Assembly: GCF_003352045.1 (NCBI RefSeq)
Contig: NZ_CP025815.1
Location: 2,232,001-2,296,000, forward strand
Direction: 5' to 3'
From: Sulfitobacter sp. JL08
Lineage (GTDB): Bacteria > Pseudomonadota > Alphaproteobacteria > Rhodobacterales > Rhodobacteraceae
DNA length: 64,000 bases
Shown here: in pieces, positions 1-9,659 of the stretch
Layout of the letters: every line of letters starts with the position of its first letter
Position numbering within the stretch: the stretch's first letter is position 1
The notes under the pieces: generated by a model
Seen by the model: only the letters and a program-made list of their open reading frames with translations
Told to the model about the DNA's origin: nothing
Database searches by the model: none
Program-made: the position numbers and the translations under genes

Positions 1-161
1 TTCAGCAGGAAACTGCGGAAAAACGGCGTGCGGAATTCGGCCATCTTGGCGCGGTAAAGCCGCGCCGGCTGGGCCGACAGTATATCGGCACGAAACAGGC
101 GCGCATAGCGCCACAGCGATACCTTGTCGGCGCGCGCGGGCGGTTTGGGCGGTGTCGTCAT
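1..161 (-). CDS. Cytochrome P450-like protein, N-terminal part (runs off the window)
   Basis: Only the first 53 residues are present; the gene continues beyond base 1. The ATG at 161 overlaps the stop of the upstream hydrolase gene (ATGA arrangement), so the two are translationally coupled. The N-terminus is proline-rich, followed by a segment resembling the N-terminal helix of roseobacter P450s (an AEFRTPFFRSF stretch at about residues 40-50). No haem-binding cysteine loop can be seen because that part lies outside the window. The family assignment rests on recollection of similar N-termini and is therefore tentative; the existence of the gene is much surer than its name. Confidence 0.5.
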   Translation of the reverse strand, partial: MTTPPKPPARADKVSLWRYARLFRADILSAQPARLYRAKMAEFRTPFFRSFLL

Positions 162-1402
162 GCGGCGACCGATGCGTATTTGGACACCGGCGTTTCGATC
201 CGCGAACGGGATGCGGGCCGCCCCGCATAGCGGTCTTTCAACGTCACCGGCCCTGCGGTGATCCGGAAGTAATCATAGTCCCTTGGCCGATCGAACGCGC
301 ACAGATACTGGAAATGCAGCCGGAAAAACCGCCAGCGCAACTCTTTCCAGCGCGCGGCACTCAGGCTTTGGGTAAAGGCCGCTGAAAATACCAGAGGCCA
401 GCGTTTGCCTTTCGTCGCGACCCCCGACACCGCCACCGGATCGCACAGCGCAAAGGCGCACCCGTCCCCCGGCGCCGAAACATCGACCCACACCAGTTCA
501 TTCCGCGTTGACAGAAACTGTAAATCGGCGCGCAACCGGTGCGCCCGGGGCAAGAACGACACCATCGGCACCACCTGCCCCAGCGACAGAAACGCCAGAT
601 GCGGCCCCTTTGGCGGCACCCGCCCTGCGCGGATCAGATCCGACAGGATCGACACGGCCAGATGCGCCCCCGAAGAATGACCCACGACCAGAACCTCGTC
701 CACATCGGTATCCAAAGCGGCGGCAATCGCATCGCCGAATTGCGCCATGCGCTGTTCCAGTTCGGGAGGATAGGCACCGCGCGATTGCGCTGAATAGGCG
801 TAATCATGCATCAGGTAATAGGCGAACAGCTTGTTGTCTTTGGCCTTGAACCAGCGCAGCGCCGCCACGGCTGCACCCAGCCCCGCCACCAGCGCCAGTG
901 CGTTACCGGCCACTCCGGCCGACGGCATTACCGCATCAATCCCACGCGCCAGACCGGCCCGCACCAGCGCGGCCAGCGCGACCGCCAGCGCCAGTTGCCC
1001 CAGCAACATGCCCACCGGATAAAGCGCCGCGATCACCGGCCCTTTGCGCAACCGCATCAGCCGCCACAACGCACCGGTGCTGAAATAGGTCCACGCGGTG
1101 CGCACCAGTTGCGCATAGGTTCCCGGAATGGTGCCAGCCATGCTGGCGCGCACGATATCGGACCACAGAAGTACATCGAATTCCGCCGACACCTGCGCGC
1201 CGTCCATATCGCCCGCAACGTGCCAGCCAAAGGTATCACCTACTGTTTTCGGTTTCAGATCAAGGCTGTATCCGGATATCTTCGCCTGATCCGCGCCTTC
1301 GCGCCGATACAGTTCACGATAGCGGCGCGGGTGAAAGGGATCATAACCGGGAATATAGAAAACCCGCCTTTTGCGCACCTGATTGGGTGGGGTCCTGTCC
1401 AT
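158..1402 (-). CDS. Alpha/beta-hydrolase-like membrane-associated protein
   Basis: A 414-residue protein. A nucleophile-elbow motif GHSSGA is followed by a hydrophobic strand and helix, as in serine alpha/beta hydrolases. Before it lie two hydrophobic stretches (about residues 125-150 and 163-185) that look like transmembrane or membrane-anchoring segments. The N-terminus is basic with no signal peptide. The substrate cannot be told from the sequence; lipase or esterase activity is possible. It overlaps the P450-like gene downstream by four bases, suggesting a two-gene operon in which a hydrolase and an oxygenase act on related compounds, but that is inference. Confidence 0.7.
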   Translation of the reverse strand: MDRTPPNQVRKRRVFYIPGYDPFHPRRYRELYRREGADQAKISGYSLDLKPKTVGDTFGWHVAGDMDGAQVSAEFDVLLWSDIVRASMAGTIPGTYAQLVRTAWTYFSTGALWRLMRLRKGPVIAALYPVGMLLGQLALAVALAALVRAGLARGIDAVMPSAGVAGNALALVAGLGAAVAALRWFKAKDNKLFAYYLMHDYAYSAQSRGAYPPELEQRMAQFGDAIAAALDTDVDEVLVVGHSSGAHLAVSILSDLIRAGRVPPKGPHLAFLSLGQVVPMVSFLPRAHRLRADLQFLSTRNELVWVDVSAPGDGCAFALCDPVAVSGVATKGKRWPLVFSAAFTQSLSAARWKELRWRFFRLHFQYLCAFDRPRDYDYFRITAGPVTLKDRYAGRPASRSRIETPVSKYASVAA

Positions 1403-1456
1403 CCTGCTCCTCGCTCTGGCGCAAGGCTAGCGCGATTTTCCGGCAAGAGTAAGGCT

Positions 1457-2209
1457 CTATCCAAGCGTCGCCAAGGCAGGGAAGCGTTCCAGCAACCAAT
1501 AGGAAAACGAACTGAATGCCCCGGTGACCAGCGCCAGACCGACAAGGATCAGCAACACACCCATCATCCGTTCGATCAGCTTCATATGCGGCTTTAGCCG
1601 GTTCATCACGCCCATCGCGCGGGTCAGGAACATTGCCGCCAGCAAGAACGGCAGGCCCAGACCCAGCGCATAGATGCCCAGCAACATGGTGCCGCGCGCC
1701 ACCGAAGCCTCGGATGCGGCAAGCGACAGGATCGCGCCAAGCTGCGGCCCGATGCACGGTGTCCAGCCAAAGGCAAAGGCCAGCCCCAGAATATAGGCGC
1801 CGAACGATGTGCCGCCGTGATCACCGGCTTCAATCCGCGCCTCGCGGTCCAGAAAGGGAATGCGGAAAATACCCAGAAAATGCGCCCCGAAGATAATCAC
1901 AACCACGCCTGAAATCTGCGCGAAAAGCTGTTGGTTTTGCAGGAAAAACGCCCCGAACGCCGACGCGGTAAAGCCCAGGAACAAAAACACCGTCGACAGG
2001 CCCAGAACAAAACACAACGCCGCCAAAACCGCCTTGCGCCGTGCGGCTTGCGACCCTTCGATCTCGTTCAGGCTGACCCCGCTCATATAGGCCAGATAGG
2101 GCGGCACGATGGGCAGCACGCAGGGCGACAGAAAGCTGATGATCCCGGCTGTCAGCGCCACGATCATTCCCGGCAAAAGCCCGGCGTCTATGATGTCAAT
2201 TCCAAACAT
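1457..2209 (-). CDS. ccdA: Cytochrome c biogenesis protein CcdA
   Basis: A 250-residue polytopic membrane protein of the DsbD/CcdA family, which carries electrons from cytoplasmic thioredoxin across the inner membrane to periplasmic apocytochrome c and other thiol proteins. The two hallmark cysteines are visible: one in the first transmembrane helix (FLSPCVLP) and one in the second half (WTPCIGP). Six hydrophobic segments can be counted. An upstream in-frame ATG at 2263 would add 18 unusual residues; the ATG at 2209 has a purine-rich GGACGG Shine-Dalgarno and gives the family N-terminus. It is divergent from the tusA-like gene across about 100 bases. Confidence 0.93.
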   Translation of the reverse strand: MFGIDIIDAGLLPGMIVALTAGIISFLSPCVLPIVPPYLAYMSGVSLNEIEGSQAARRKAVLAALCFVLGLSTVFLFLGFTASAFGAFFLQNQQLFAQISGVVVIIFGAHFLGIFRIPFLDREARIEAGDHGGTSFGAYILGLAFAFGWTPCIGPQLGAILSLAASEASVARGTMLLGIYALGLGLPFLLAAMFLTRAMGVMNRLKPHMKLIERMMGVLLILVGLALVTGAFSSFSYWLLERFPALATLG

Positions 2210-2313
2210 ATTCCGTCCCTTACGCGACACCGCGCACGGCGTCACGCCCCTGTCGCATCGCATGCGGTCACATCTGTGTGGACAGGATGTAACATCCCGC
2301 TTATCTGGGGACC

Positions 2314-2550
2314 ATGACCCAGATCACCGATCATCTAGACGCCACCGGATTGCTGTGCCCCCTGCCCGTACTCAAGGCCCGCAAACGGCTGAAATCCCTG
2401 CCTGCGGGCGCAGTTCTGGCATTGCGGGCCGATGATCCCGCCGCCGTGGTCGATGTGCCGCATTATTGCCTGGAATCGGGCCATACCCTGCTCGACACCA
2501 CCGATGCCGATGGGGTCCAGACCTATCTGATCCGGAAATCCGGCAGCTAG
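2314..2550 (+). CDS. TusA/SirA-family sulfurtransferase-like protein
   Basis: A 78-residue protein of the TusA fold. These proteins relay persulfide sulfur, for example to tRNA thiolation or molybdenum cofactor work, through one conserved cysteine. That residue is Cys15 in a CPLPVLK motif, exactly where the family has CPxP. Length is typical (75-85 residues). It stands alone, convergent with rne and divergent from ccdA, so its sulfur donor and acceptor cannot be deduced from the neighbours. YedF-type paralogues share the fold, so the specific role is open. Confidence 0.9.
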   Translation: MTQITDHLDATGLLCPLPVLKARKRLKSLPAGAVLALRADDPAAVVDVPHYCLESGHTLLDTTDADGVQTYLIRKSGS

Positions 2551-2570
2551 GCTTTTGCGCCCCAGCTACG

Positions 2571-2596
2571 AAAAAGGGCAGACCAGCGGCCTGCCC
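2571..2596 (-). terminator. Rho-independent terminator of rne
   Basis: GGGCAG (2576-2581) pairs with CTGCCC (2591-2596) around an 8-9 base loop. Read on the minus strand the stem is followed by a run of five T (bases 2575-2571). It lies 28 bases beyond the rne stop. Confidence 0.7.
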
Positions 2597-2623
2597 AAAT
2601 TCTGTATCATCGTCAATTCCGGA

Positions 2624-5365
2624 TCACTTGCCCAGTGACCACCAGCCTTTGCGCTTTGGCTTGGCCGGTTCACTTGACGCGACCGGTCCGACAGGTTCCG
2701 GCACCGGTTCGGGTGCGGGTTTTGCTGCGGGGGCCGGTGTCGGGGCCTGTGCGGCCTTGGATTCGGGCGCAGGAGCGGCATCAACCGGTTGCGCCTTGGC
2801 CGCGTCATTGACCGACGCGTCCGGTTCTGCATCGGCTTTCGGCTTTTTGGCCCGCGGTGCCGCAGGTTTGCGGGTGCGTTTCGGCTTGGCCGGGGCGGCT
2901 TCGGCGTCTTCTGCCTTCACCTCGGTCGCATCGGCCTGTTCGGCAGCAGCCGGTGCAGCTTCGGCTTCGGCCTCGGCCTTTTTGGCGGCTGCAGATTTGC
3001 CCTTGGCCTTGCTTGTCGTCGACCGTGTGCGCGTTGTTTTCTTCTTCGGAGCAGGGGCGTCCTCGGCCTTGTCATCTTCTTCGGGCGCCGGCGCGTCTGC
3101 ATCAGCGGATGCGTCCTTGGCCGTCACGGTTTCCGCTTGTGCCGGCGTAGCGTCGCCCTCTTCGGTCACATCGCTGTCGCCATCTGCGGACGCACCGTTG
3201 GTGTATCCCTCGCCATTGTTCTTGCTGCCGCCACGCCGCCGCGATCTGCGCCGACGTTTGCGCTTGGGTTTGCCATCGCCTTCGCCATTGCCATCCTGCG
3301 TTTGCACGTCATCCTGTGCCTTTGCGGCGGCCTCGCTTTGCGCTTCGTCTTCGTCGATCTGATCCATGATCGATGTATCCACCGACACCACATGAGCAGA
3401 TGCAGCGGGCACAACACGGGTGGCCGTCTTGAATTTTTCCAACGCGAAATCAGGGCTGACCAGATGCGGATCGCCCTCAACCCGCACAGACAGGCCATAG
3501 CGGGCCTCGATCTGGGCAATGTGTTCGCGTTTCTGGTTCATCAGGAAATTGGCAATGCCGACCGGTGCCTTGACCAGCACCTCGCGCGAGCGGCGGCGGG
3601 TGCCTTCTTCTTCGATCTGGCGCAGGATCGACAGCGCAAGGTTGTCGTCCGACCGGATCAGACCGGTGCCATGACAGGCGGCACAGGGCTGTGTCGTTGC
3701 CTCGATCATGCCGGGGCGCAGGCGCTGGCGCGACATTTCCATCAGGCCGAAACCGGAAATACGGCCCACCTGAATACGCGCACGGTCGGTTTTCAACCGG
3801 TCCTTCATACGCTTTTCAACAGCGGCATTGTTCTTGCGTTCGTCCATGTCGATGAAATCGATCACGATCAGTCCGGCAAGGTCGCGCAGGCGCAACTGGC
3901 GCGCCACTTCATCGGCGGCCTCAAGGTTGGTCTTGGTCGCGGTCTCTTCGATCGAACCTTCCTTGGTGGCCCGCCCCGAGTTGACGTCGATCGCCACCAG
4001 CGCTTCGGTCACTCCGATCACGATGTAACCGCCCGATTTCAACTGCACCGTCGGGTTGAACATGCCGGCCAGATAGGTTTCGACCTGGAAACGGGCAAAC
4101 AGCGGCAGGCTTTCGCGATACTGTTTCACGTTCACCGCGTGCGATGGCATGATCATTTTCATGAAATCCTTGGCGATGCGGTAACCGCGTTCGCCTTCCA
4201 CCAGAATTTCATCGATGTCACGGTTGTAAAGATCACGGATCGACCGTTTGATCAGGTCGCCTTCCTCATAGATCTTGGCGGGCGCGATCGATTTCAGCGT
4301 CAGTTCGCGGATCTGTTCCCACAACCGTTGCAGATATTCGTAATCGCGCTTGATTTCGGGCTTGGTGCGTTTGGCACCGGCGGTGCGCACGATCAGTCCC
4401 GCGCCCTTGGGCACTTCGATTTCCTGTGCGATCTCTTTCAGTTTCTTGCGGTCGGCTGCATTGGTGATCTTGCGCGAAATGCCACCACCACGTGCCGTGT
4501 TGGGCATCAGCACGCAATACCGGCCAGCCAGCGAAAGATATGTCGTCAGCGCCGCGCCCTTGTTGCCACGCTCTTCCTTGACGACCTGCACCAGCAAAAT
4601 CTGGCGTACCTTGATCACTTCCTGAATTTTGTATCTGCGCGGGCGCGGTTTGCGCGGCGGGCGGATATCTTCGATGTCATCTTCGTCCGCTACGGATTCG
4701 ATGCTGTCATCCTTGGCGGCGGCACTCGCCCCCTTTGCCGGGCTGTCATCGTCATCATCGCCGCCATCTGCCTGGCCGGCGTCTGCCTGTTCGACATCTG
4801 CAGCGTCATCGCCTGTTTCGTCTGTCGTCTCTTCTTCGGCACTTGGTGTGTCCACCGGGGTTTCGGCCACCGTTTCCATGGGCGACGATCCTTCCAGATC
4901 GTCATCGCCCAGATCAATGGTTTCCATGCCCGAGATTTCGCCGTCCACGTCCTGCGTTTCAACGGCGTCCTTGGAACTGACCGCTTCGGCCTTGGATCGG
5001 CTGCGGCTGCGCCCGCGACTGCGGGATTTCGGTTTTTCGTCTTCGTCTTCGTCTTCACGCGCCTTAAGGCTGTCCGCATAGGCCTGTTCTTCGGCCATCA
5101 GCACCTCGCGGTCGGCGACGGGTATCTGATAGTAATCGGGGTGGATTTCCGAAAACGCCAGAAAACCGTGCCGGTTTCCGCCGTAATCCACAAACGCCGC
5201 CTGAAGCGACGGTTCGACCCGCGTAACTTTTGCTAGATAGATATTGCCAGCAAGCTGGCGTTTGTTTTCGGATTCAAAATCGAATTCCTCGACCTTGTTT
5301 CCATCCACCACAACCACGCGCGTTTCCTCGGCGTGGGTGGCGTCGATAAGCATTTTCTTAGCCAT
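2624..5365 (-). CDS. rne: Ribonuclease E/G
   Basis: A 913-residue endoribonuclease of the RNase E/G family, the main single-strand cutter and degradosome scaffold. The N-terminal S1 domain is split by a long acidic/basic low-complexity insertion (about residues 115-245), a feature known in alphaproteobacterial RNase E. The catalytic DNase I-like part carries the metal-binding aspartates in AIDVNSGR and VIDFIDM. The Zn-link cysteines appear as CAAC near residue 560. The C-terminal ~270 residues are disordered, Ala/Pro/Lys/Glu-rich, with an arginine-rich RNA-binding patch. The ATG at 5365 gives the family start MAKKMLID; an in-frame ATG 15 bases upstream is less likely. Confidence 0.96.
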   Translation of the reverse strand: MAKKMLIDATHAEETRVVVVDGNKVEEFDFESENKRQLAGNIYLAKVTRVEPSLQAAFVDYGGNRHGFLAFSEIHPDYYQIPVADREVLMAEEQAYADSLKAREDEDEDEKPKSRSRGRSRSRSKAEAVSSKDAVETQDVDGEISGMETIDLGDDDLEGSSPMETVAETPVDTPSAEEETTDETGDDAADVEQADAGQADGGDDDDDSPAKGASAAAKDDSIESVADEDDIEDIRPPRKPRPRRYKIQEVIKVRQILLVQVVKEERGNKGAALTTYLSLAGRYCVLMPNTARGGGISRKITNAADRKKLKEIAQEIEVPKGAGLIVRTAGAKRTKPEIKRDYEYLQRLWEQIRELTLKSIAPAKIYEEGDLIKRSIRDLYNRDIDEILVEGERGYRIAKDFMKMIMPSHAVNVKQYRESLPLFARFQVETYLAGMFNPTVQLKSGGYIVIGVTEALVAIDVNSGRATKEGSIEETATKTNLEAADEVARQLRLRDLAGLIVIDFIDMDERKNNAAVEKRMKDRLKTDRARIQVGRISGFGLMEMSRQRLRPGMIEATTQPCAACHGTGLIRSDDNLALSILRQIEEEGTRRRSREVLVKAPVGIANFLMNQKREHIAQIEARYGLSVRVEGDPHLVSPDFALEKFKTATRVVPAASAHVVSVDTSIMDQIDEDEAQSEAAAKAQDDVQTQDGNGEGDGKPKRKRRRRSRRRGGSKNNGEGYTNGASADGDSDVTEEGDATPAQAETVTAKDASADADAPAPEEDDKAEDAPAPKKKTTRTRSTTSKAKGKSAAAKKAEAEAEAAPAAAEQADATEVKAEDAEAAPAKPKRTRKPAAPRAKKPKADAEPDASVNDAAKAQPVDAAPAPESKAAQAPTPAPAAKPAPEPVPEPVGPVASSEPAKPKRKGWWSLGK

Positions 5366-5852
5366 GTTGTCCAATTGCACCTTGGCCCAGGCCCTGATCC
5401 CGGGGGATCACTGCACTGGGGAAGGTGACTTGTTCGGGCGAAAACAGGCGCGCGACAGGCGGCGCCCGAAAGGGCCCCTGCTCTGTGTCTCAATACGTCC
5501 GCGCGCTTCATCGCGTTTCTTCTCCGATGCTTGACCTGTTCGGGCCAGCACCCGTTTATTTCCTGTTCATCCTGTTAGACGTTCAGGCATTTCATCGGCC
5601 CCTTACGGGCCCTATCGGTCTGCGTCGGTCTTGGGCGGCATATCGCCAGCAAGGCCCCGAAACAGCGAATCTCATCGCATGACACACGCGCAAAATCGCG
5701 TTGCCATGTCTCTGTTACAATAAAGCCAGCAAAAGAAGAATGACAATGGGCAATGTGCCCGCAATGCGAAATGAGGCCCCACATTTCGTGCAAGACCCGC
5801 CAAACCTGTCCGTTTGGCGGGATATCTCGCGATTTCTCAGCCTGTGCGTGTC
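5366..5852. other. Non-coding region: rne leader
   Basis: About 490 bases without a convincing gene. It holds the rne promoter and a long 5' leader on the minus strand, plus the dctD terminator at its upper end. Long leaders are known for rne in other bacteria, where the enzyme trims its own message; I did not identify a specific regulatory structure here. Confidence 0.5.
5796..5821 (-). terminator. Hairpin terminator after dctD
   Basis: A perfect 10-base inverted repeat, CCCGCCAAAC (5796-5805) and GTTTGGCGGG (5812-5821), with a 6-base loop. It lies 31 bases past the dctD stop. There is no clear T-run on the minus strand, so termination efficiency is uncertain. Confidence 0.6.
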
Positions 5853-7187
5853 TTACAGATAGTCAGACCGCTGCAGGCCATACTTGGCCATCTTTTCGTT
5901 CAGCGTACGCCGCGGCAGGCACAATTCGTCCATCACCGCAGCAATCGATCCCTTGTGGCGCCGCATCGTGTTGTCGATCAGCATCCGCTCGAATGCCTCG
6001 ACATATTCCTTCAGCGGCTTGCCTTCGGTGGTCATAACCGGCTGCATATCCTCGTGATCGGACATCAGCAGCGACGCAATTGTTCCGCTGCCACGGCGCG
6101 ATTGCAGGACAGACCGTTCCGCCACATTGATCAGCTGGCGCACATTGCCCGGCCATGGCGCCTGCAGCAACTGTGCCGCCTCTTGCGCGCTGACCTTGGG
6201 TGTATCGCAACCGTATTCTTCGGCAAACTGTTCGCTCAGGCGGGTGAACAGCGTCAGAATATCCTCGCCCCGCTGGCGCAGCGGCGGCACGGTGATGCGC
6301 AACGCGGCCAGACGGTAAAACAGATCGGGGCGCAAGACATCCTCGCAGGTCCGGTTCTGTTCCTGAAGGTTGCTGATCGCAACGATACGGGTTTCGGCCG
6401 GTGTGCCCTGCTCGTTGATCACACTCAATAATTTGGCTTGCAGTGTTTCGGGCAGCGCCTCGATATCTTCCAGCACCAGCGTACCGCCGCGCGCTTCCTC
6501 GATTGCGGGCAATTGCGCATCTTCGGGCTGCATCGGGCCAAACAGGCGCTTGGCCAGCGCGTCGGGCTCCAGCGCGGCGCAACTGACTAGTACAAACTTC
6601 TTGCCTGCGCGGCTGCCCACGGCATGCAGCGCATGTGCCACCAGCGTTTTTCCGGTGCCGGTTTCGCCATCAATCAGAACATGGCCATCCGCCTGCCCCA
6701 GATCCAGAATATCCTCTTTCAGACGTTCCATAACCGGTGCCGCACCAATCAGCTTTTTCATCAGCTGGGTGCCGTCGCTCAACTCGCGCCGCAGGGCGCG
6801 GTTGTCCATCACCAGACGACGCGCGCCGGTGGCTTTTTTCGCCAGCGCCGACATACGGTCGGGGTTGAATGGTTTTTCCAGAAAATCGAACGCGCCCACG
6901 CGCATTGCCTCGACCGCCATCGGCACATCGCCGTGCCCGGTGATCATGATCACCGGCAGTGCGCTGTCATTGCCCATCAGCTTCTTCAGAAACTGCATTC
7001 CGTCCATGCCCGGCATCTTGATATCGGAAATCACGATGCCCGGATAATCCGGCCCCAGAACCTTCAGCGCGTCTTCGGCGCTGGCGAATGTTTCAGTGTC
7101 ATATCCCGACAGGGCCAGCCACTGGCTGATCGACTGGCGCATATCCTGTTCATCATCAACAATCGCAATTTTCATCGCTTGTGCCAT
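5853..7187 (-). CDS. dctD: DctD-type response regulator, AAA+ family, lacking GAFTGA
   Basis: A 444-residue response regulator. The receiver domain (residues 1-120) has the acidic pair DDE, phospho-acceptor Asp in VISDIKMPGMDG, and the switch lysine in FLEKPF. The central AAA+ ATPase has Walker A GETGTGKT. The C-terminus carries a Fis-type helix-turn-helix (LPRRTLNEKMAKYG). It pairs with the DctB-like kinase whose stop lies six bases upstream, so they form a two-gene operon for C4-dicarboxylate sensing. The sigma-54 contact loop GAFTGA is missing: the text passes from LFGP through a non-matching segment to GGTLVLEDI, and the Walker B acidic pair reads ED instead of DE. GTG at 7190 is an alternative start. 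Confidence 0.88.
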   Translation of the reverse strand: MAQAMKIAIVDDEQDMRQSISQWLALSGYDTETFASAEDALKVLGPDYPGIVISDIKMPGMDGMQFLKKLMGNDSALPVIMITGHGDVPMAVEAMRVGAFDFLEKPFNPDRMSALAKKATGARRLVMDNRALRRELSDGTQLMKKLIGAAPVMERLKEDILDLGQADGHVLIDGETGTGKTLVAHALHAVGSRAGKKFVLVSCAALEPDALAKRLFGPMQPEDAQLPAIEEARGGTLVLEDIEALPETLQAKLLSVINEQGTPAETRIVAISNLQEQNRTCEDVLRPDLFYRLAALRITVPPLRQRGEDILTLFTRLSEQFAEEYGCDTPKVSAQEAAQLLQAPWPGNVRQLINVAERSVLQSRRGSGTIASLLMSDHEDMQPVMTTEGKPLKEYVEAFERMLIDNTMRRHKGSIAAVMDELCLPRRTLNEKMAKYGLQRSDYL

Positions 7188-7193
7188 CACCGG

Positions 7194-8954
7194 TCACTCC
7201 GCTGCTTCAATTTCTTCTTCCAACAGGGGCAGTTGCATTTCAAACACCGCCCCCCCTTTCCGACCGTTGCGGGCCATCAGGCGTCCGCCAAGGTCGTTTA
7301 CGATCCCCGAGGAAATGGCAAGCCCCAGCCCCACGCCGTCGCCCGCCTGCTTGGTCGTGTAGAATGGCTCGAACAGGGCGTCCAGATCCTCGATTCCGGG
7401 GCCGTTGTCACGCACCGTCAGGCTGGCGACACGGCCCGCCGTCAGGATGATATCAACCTGCGGGTTCGGAACCGATTTGGTCGCGTCCAGCGCATTGCGC
7501 AACAGATTGACCATCACCTGTTCAATCCGCATCTGATCACCCATGACCCGCACAGGCGCATCAGGCAAAATCCGGTTGATCTCGACCTGGCGTGATTTCA
7601 GCTGCGGCTCCATCATCGACAGCGCCGAATTCAGCGCAAGCCCCATATCCACAGGGGAAAATGTCTCGGATCCCTTGCGCGCATAGGATTTCAGCTGGCG
7701 GGTAATACCCCCCATACGCTCGATCAGATCATCGATCCGCCCAAAAGACGACATCGCCTCGTCCGGGCGGTTGCGCCGCAGCAGCAACCGCGCCCCGGCC
7801 AGATATGTTTTCATCGCCGCCAGCGGCTGGTTCAATTCATGGCTGACCGCCGCCGACATCTCGCCCAAAGCAGCAAGTTTAGAGCTTTGAGCCAGCGTTT
7901 GTTCCGCCACCGAAAGCGATTCCTGCACCCGCTCGCGTTCGGCGATTTCCCGCTGCAGTCTTGCATTCAGTGCGCGAAGCTCCGCCGACTCGCGCTGGAA
8001 CAGCGCCATGCGCAAGGCGTTCTTGCGGCTGAGCGCATAAAACGCCAGCGCCAGCAAGATTGCGAATCCCATGATTTCAAGCGCCAGAACCCCGTTCACC
8101 CGTTCGCGCACCGATGCATAGGTGGTGAACGACGCCATGCGCCAGCCGCGAAACGGAATACGTGTTTCAAGCCGCATCACCGCTTCACCCTGCAGATAGG
8201 TATCGGCAGGAAGCGCCGTCCAGTCGGCGGTGGCCTGTATCGCGCGTTGGATCGCGCCCTGCGGCGTCTGCTGCGCCAGAGCCTCGCCCTCGATCCGGCC
8301 ACGCCATCGCGGTTCGGTCGCCAGAATGATGGTGCCTTCGCTGTCCGTCACAAGCACCGCGTCCGAAATGCCCGCCCAGGCCCGTTCGAATTTCTGCAGA
8401 TCCACCTCGACCACGATCACGCCCAGAACTGCCGCACCGCTTTCAATGCGGCGCGAATAGGTAAACCGGTAGCCGCCGCTTTCGCGCGGGATCACGGAAA
8501 ACACCGTTGCATTGGACCGGATCGCATCGACGTAATAAGGCTCTGTGCGATGTTGCGATCCCAGCCTGTTGCGGTCGGTCGCTGCCACGGTGCGGCCGCT
8601 GCCATCCAGCAGCATCAGGGATTCCGCGCCAATTTCTTCGACAAAGGAAATCAGCCGCTGCGTTGACAGGCTGAAATCTTCGGATTCCAGCGCCGCAATC
8701 AATGTCGGATCGCGCGCCAGAAGCTGTGGCACAATCGAATTACGGCGCAATTCGCTCAGCAGGTTGCCGCTGTACAGCGCCAGCCGCAGTTCGGCCCGGT
8801 TCTTGGTACTTTCGGTAAAGCGTTCGGTCAGCAGATGGTTCGTGACCCAGACCGTCGCCACCGCCACCACCAGCAACAGCACCAAAGCCAGGCGCACCCG
8901 CCAGCTGATCGGGGCTGCCTGCCGCTTGGGCGCAATGTTCAAAAGGTTGGCCAT
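7194..8954 (-). CDS. dctB: DctB-like C4-dicarboxylate sensor histidine kinase
   Basis: A 586-residue inner-membrane kinase. A transmembrane helix near residues 20-42 and another near 290-310 enclose a periplasmic double-PAS (dCACHE-like) sensor domain, as in DctB. A coiled coil (residues 320-360) leads to the H-box ALGEMSAAVSHELNQP with the phosphorylated histidine. The N-box (NLLRNALDA), G1 (DNGPGI) and G2 (GVGLGLAI) motifs follow. It is translated just before dctD. No DctPQM transporter genes occur in the window, so the regulated transport system is elsewhere. The ligand is inferred from family resemblance only. Confidence 0.88.
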   Translation of the reverse strand: MANLLNIAPKRQAAPISWRVRLALVLLLVVAVATVWVTNHLLTERFTESTKNRAELRLALYSGNLLSELRRNSIVPQLLARDPTLIAALESEDFSLSTQRLISFVEEIGAESLMLLDGSGRTVAATDRNRLGSQHRTEPYYVDAIRSNATVFSVIPRESGGYRFTYSRRIESGAAVLGVIVVEVDLQKFERAWAGISDAVLVTDSEGTIILATEPRWRGRIEGEALAQQTPQGAIQRAIQATADWTALPADTYLQGEAVMRLETRIPFRGWRMASFTTYASVRERVNGVLALEIMGFAILLALAFYALSRKNALRMALFQRESAELRALNARLQREIAERERVQESLSVAEQTLAQSSKLAALGEMSAAVSHELNQPLAAMKTYLAGARLLLRRNRPDEAMSSFGRIDDLIERMGGITRQLKSYARKGSETFSPVDMGLALNSALSMMEPQLKSRQVEINRILPDAPVRVMGDQMRIEQVMVNLLRNALDATKSVPNPQVDIILTAGRVASLTVRDNGPGIEDLDALFEPFYTTKQAGDGVGLGLAISSGIVNDLGGRLMARNGRKGGAVFEMQLPLLEEEIEAAE

Positions 8955-8990
8955 AGGGCCAAACTACGCGCCCCGTGCCACAGGCTCAAG

Positions 8991-9659
8991 TCACGCTGTC
9001 ACCAGCGCCCCCGCCAATGCGCGAAAGAGCGCCGCCCCGTCAGTGCCGCCATGGCCCGCATCCGCCGCCCGTTCCGGATGCGGCATCATCCCCAGTACAC
9101 GCCGGTTTTCCGACAGGATGCCGGCGATATCGGCCACCGAACCGTTGGGGTTATCGGTATAGGAAAACGCGATCCGGTCTTCGCCCTGCAAGCGGGTAAT
9201 GGTTTCGGCATCAGCGAAAAAATTGCCGTCATGATGCGCAATCGGGATGTTGATCACATCGCCTGCATTATAACCTTGCGTATAGGCGGATTGCGATGTT
9301 GCAACCCGCAACCCTATGGTTTTGCATATATATTTCAGACCCGCATTGCGCAGCAGCGCGCCCGGCAGCAAACCGGTTTCGGTCAGTACCTGAAATCCGT
9401 TGCAGATGCCCATCACATAGCCGCCCCGCCCCGCATGATCCGCCACCGACCGGCAAATCGGAGAGTTCGCGGCAATCGCGCCACAGCGCAGATAATCCCC
9501 ATAGGAAAACCCGCCCGGAATGCCGACAATATCCACCCCCTGCGGCAGGGCCGTGTCCTTGTGCCAGACCATGCTGACCTTCGCACCGGCCTTCTCAAAG
9601 GCCACCGCCAGATCGCGGTCACAGTTCGATCCGGGGAAAACGACAACCGCCGCGTGCAT
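8991..9659 (-). CDS. purQ: Phosphoribosylformylglycinamidine synthase subunit PurQ
   Basis: A 222-residue glutaminase subunit of the three-part FGAM synthase (PurS-PurQ-PurL), which supplies ammonia for the fourth step of purine synthesis. The class I amidotransferase nucleophile is seen in MGICNGFQ and the His-Glu pair near the end in MMPHPER. The ATG at 9659 overlaps the purS stop by one base (TGATG), so translation is coupled. An upstream in-frame start at 9716 would run into purS and is rejected. purL is not in the window. Confidence 0.97.
   Translation of the reverse strand: MHAAVVVFPGSNCDRDLAVAFEKAGAKVSMVWHKDTALPQGVDIVGIPGGFSYGDYLRCGAIAANSPICRSVADHAGRGGYVMGICNGFQVLTETGLLPGALLRNAGLKYICKTIGLRVATSQSAYTQGYNAGDVINIPIAHHDGNFFADAETITRLQGEDRIAFSYTDNPNGSVADIAGILSENRRVLGMMPHPERAADAGHGGTDGAALFRALAGALVTA

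Noticed and set aside
806-1597. Open + strand frame of 263 codons opposite the hydrolase
   Set aside because: Arg/Gln/His-rich antisense shadow without ribosome site or domain.
2789-5236. Long + strand open frame (815 codons) opposite rne
   Set aside because: Antisense shadow of a GC-rich gene; the peptide is His/Phe/Arg-rich with no domain, while the minus strand encodes a full RNase E.
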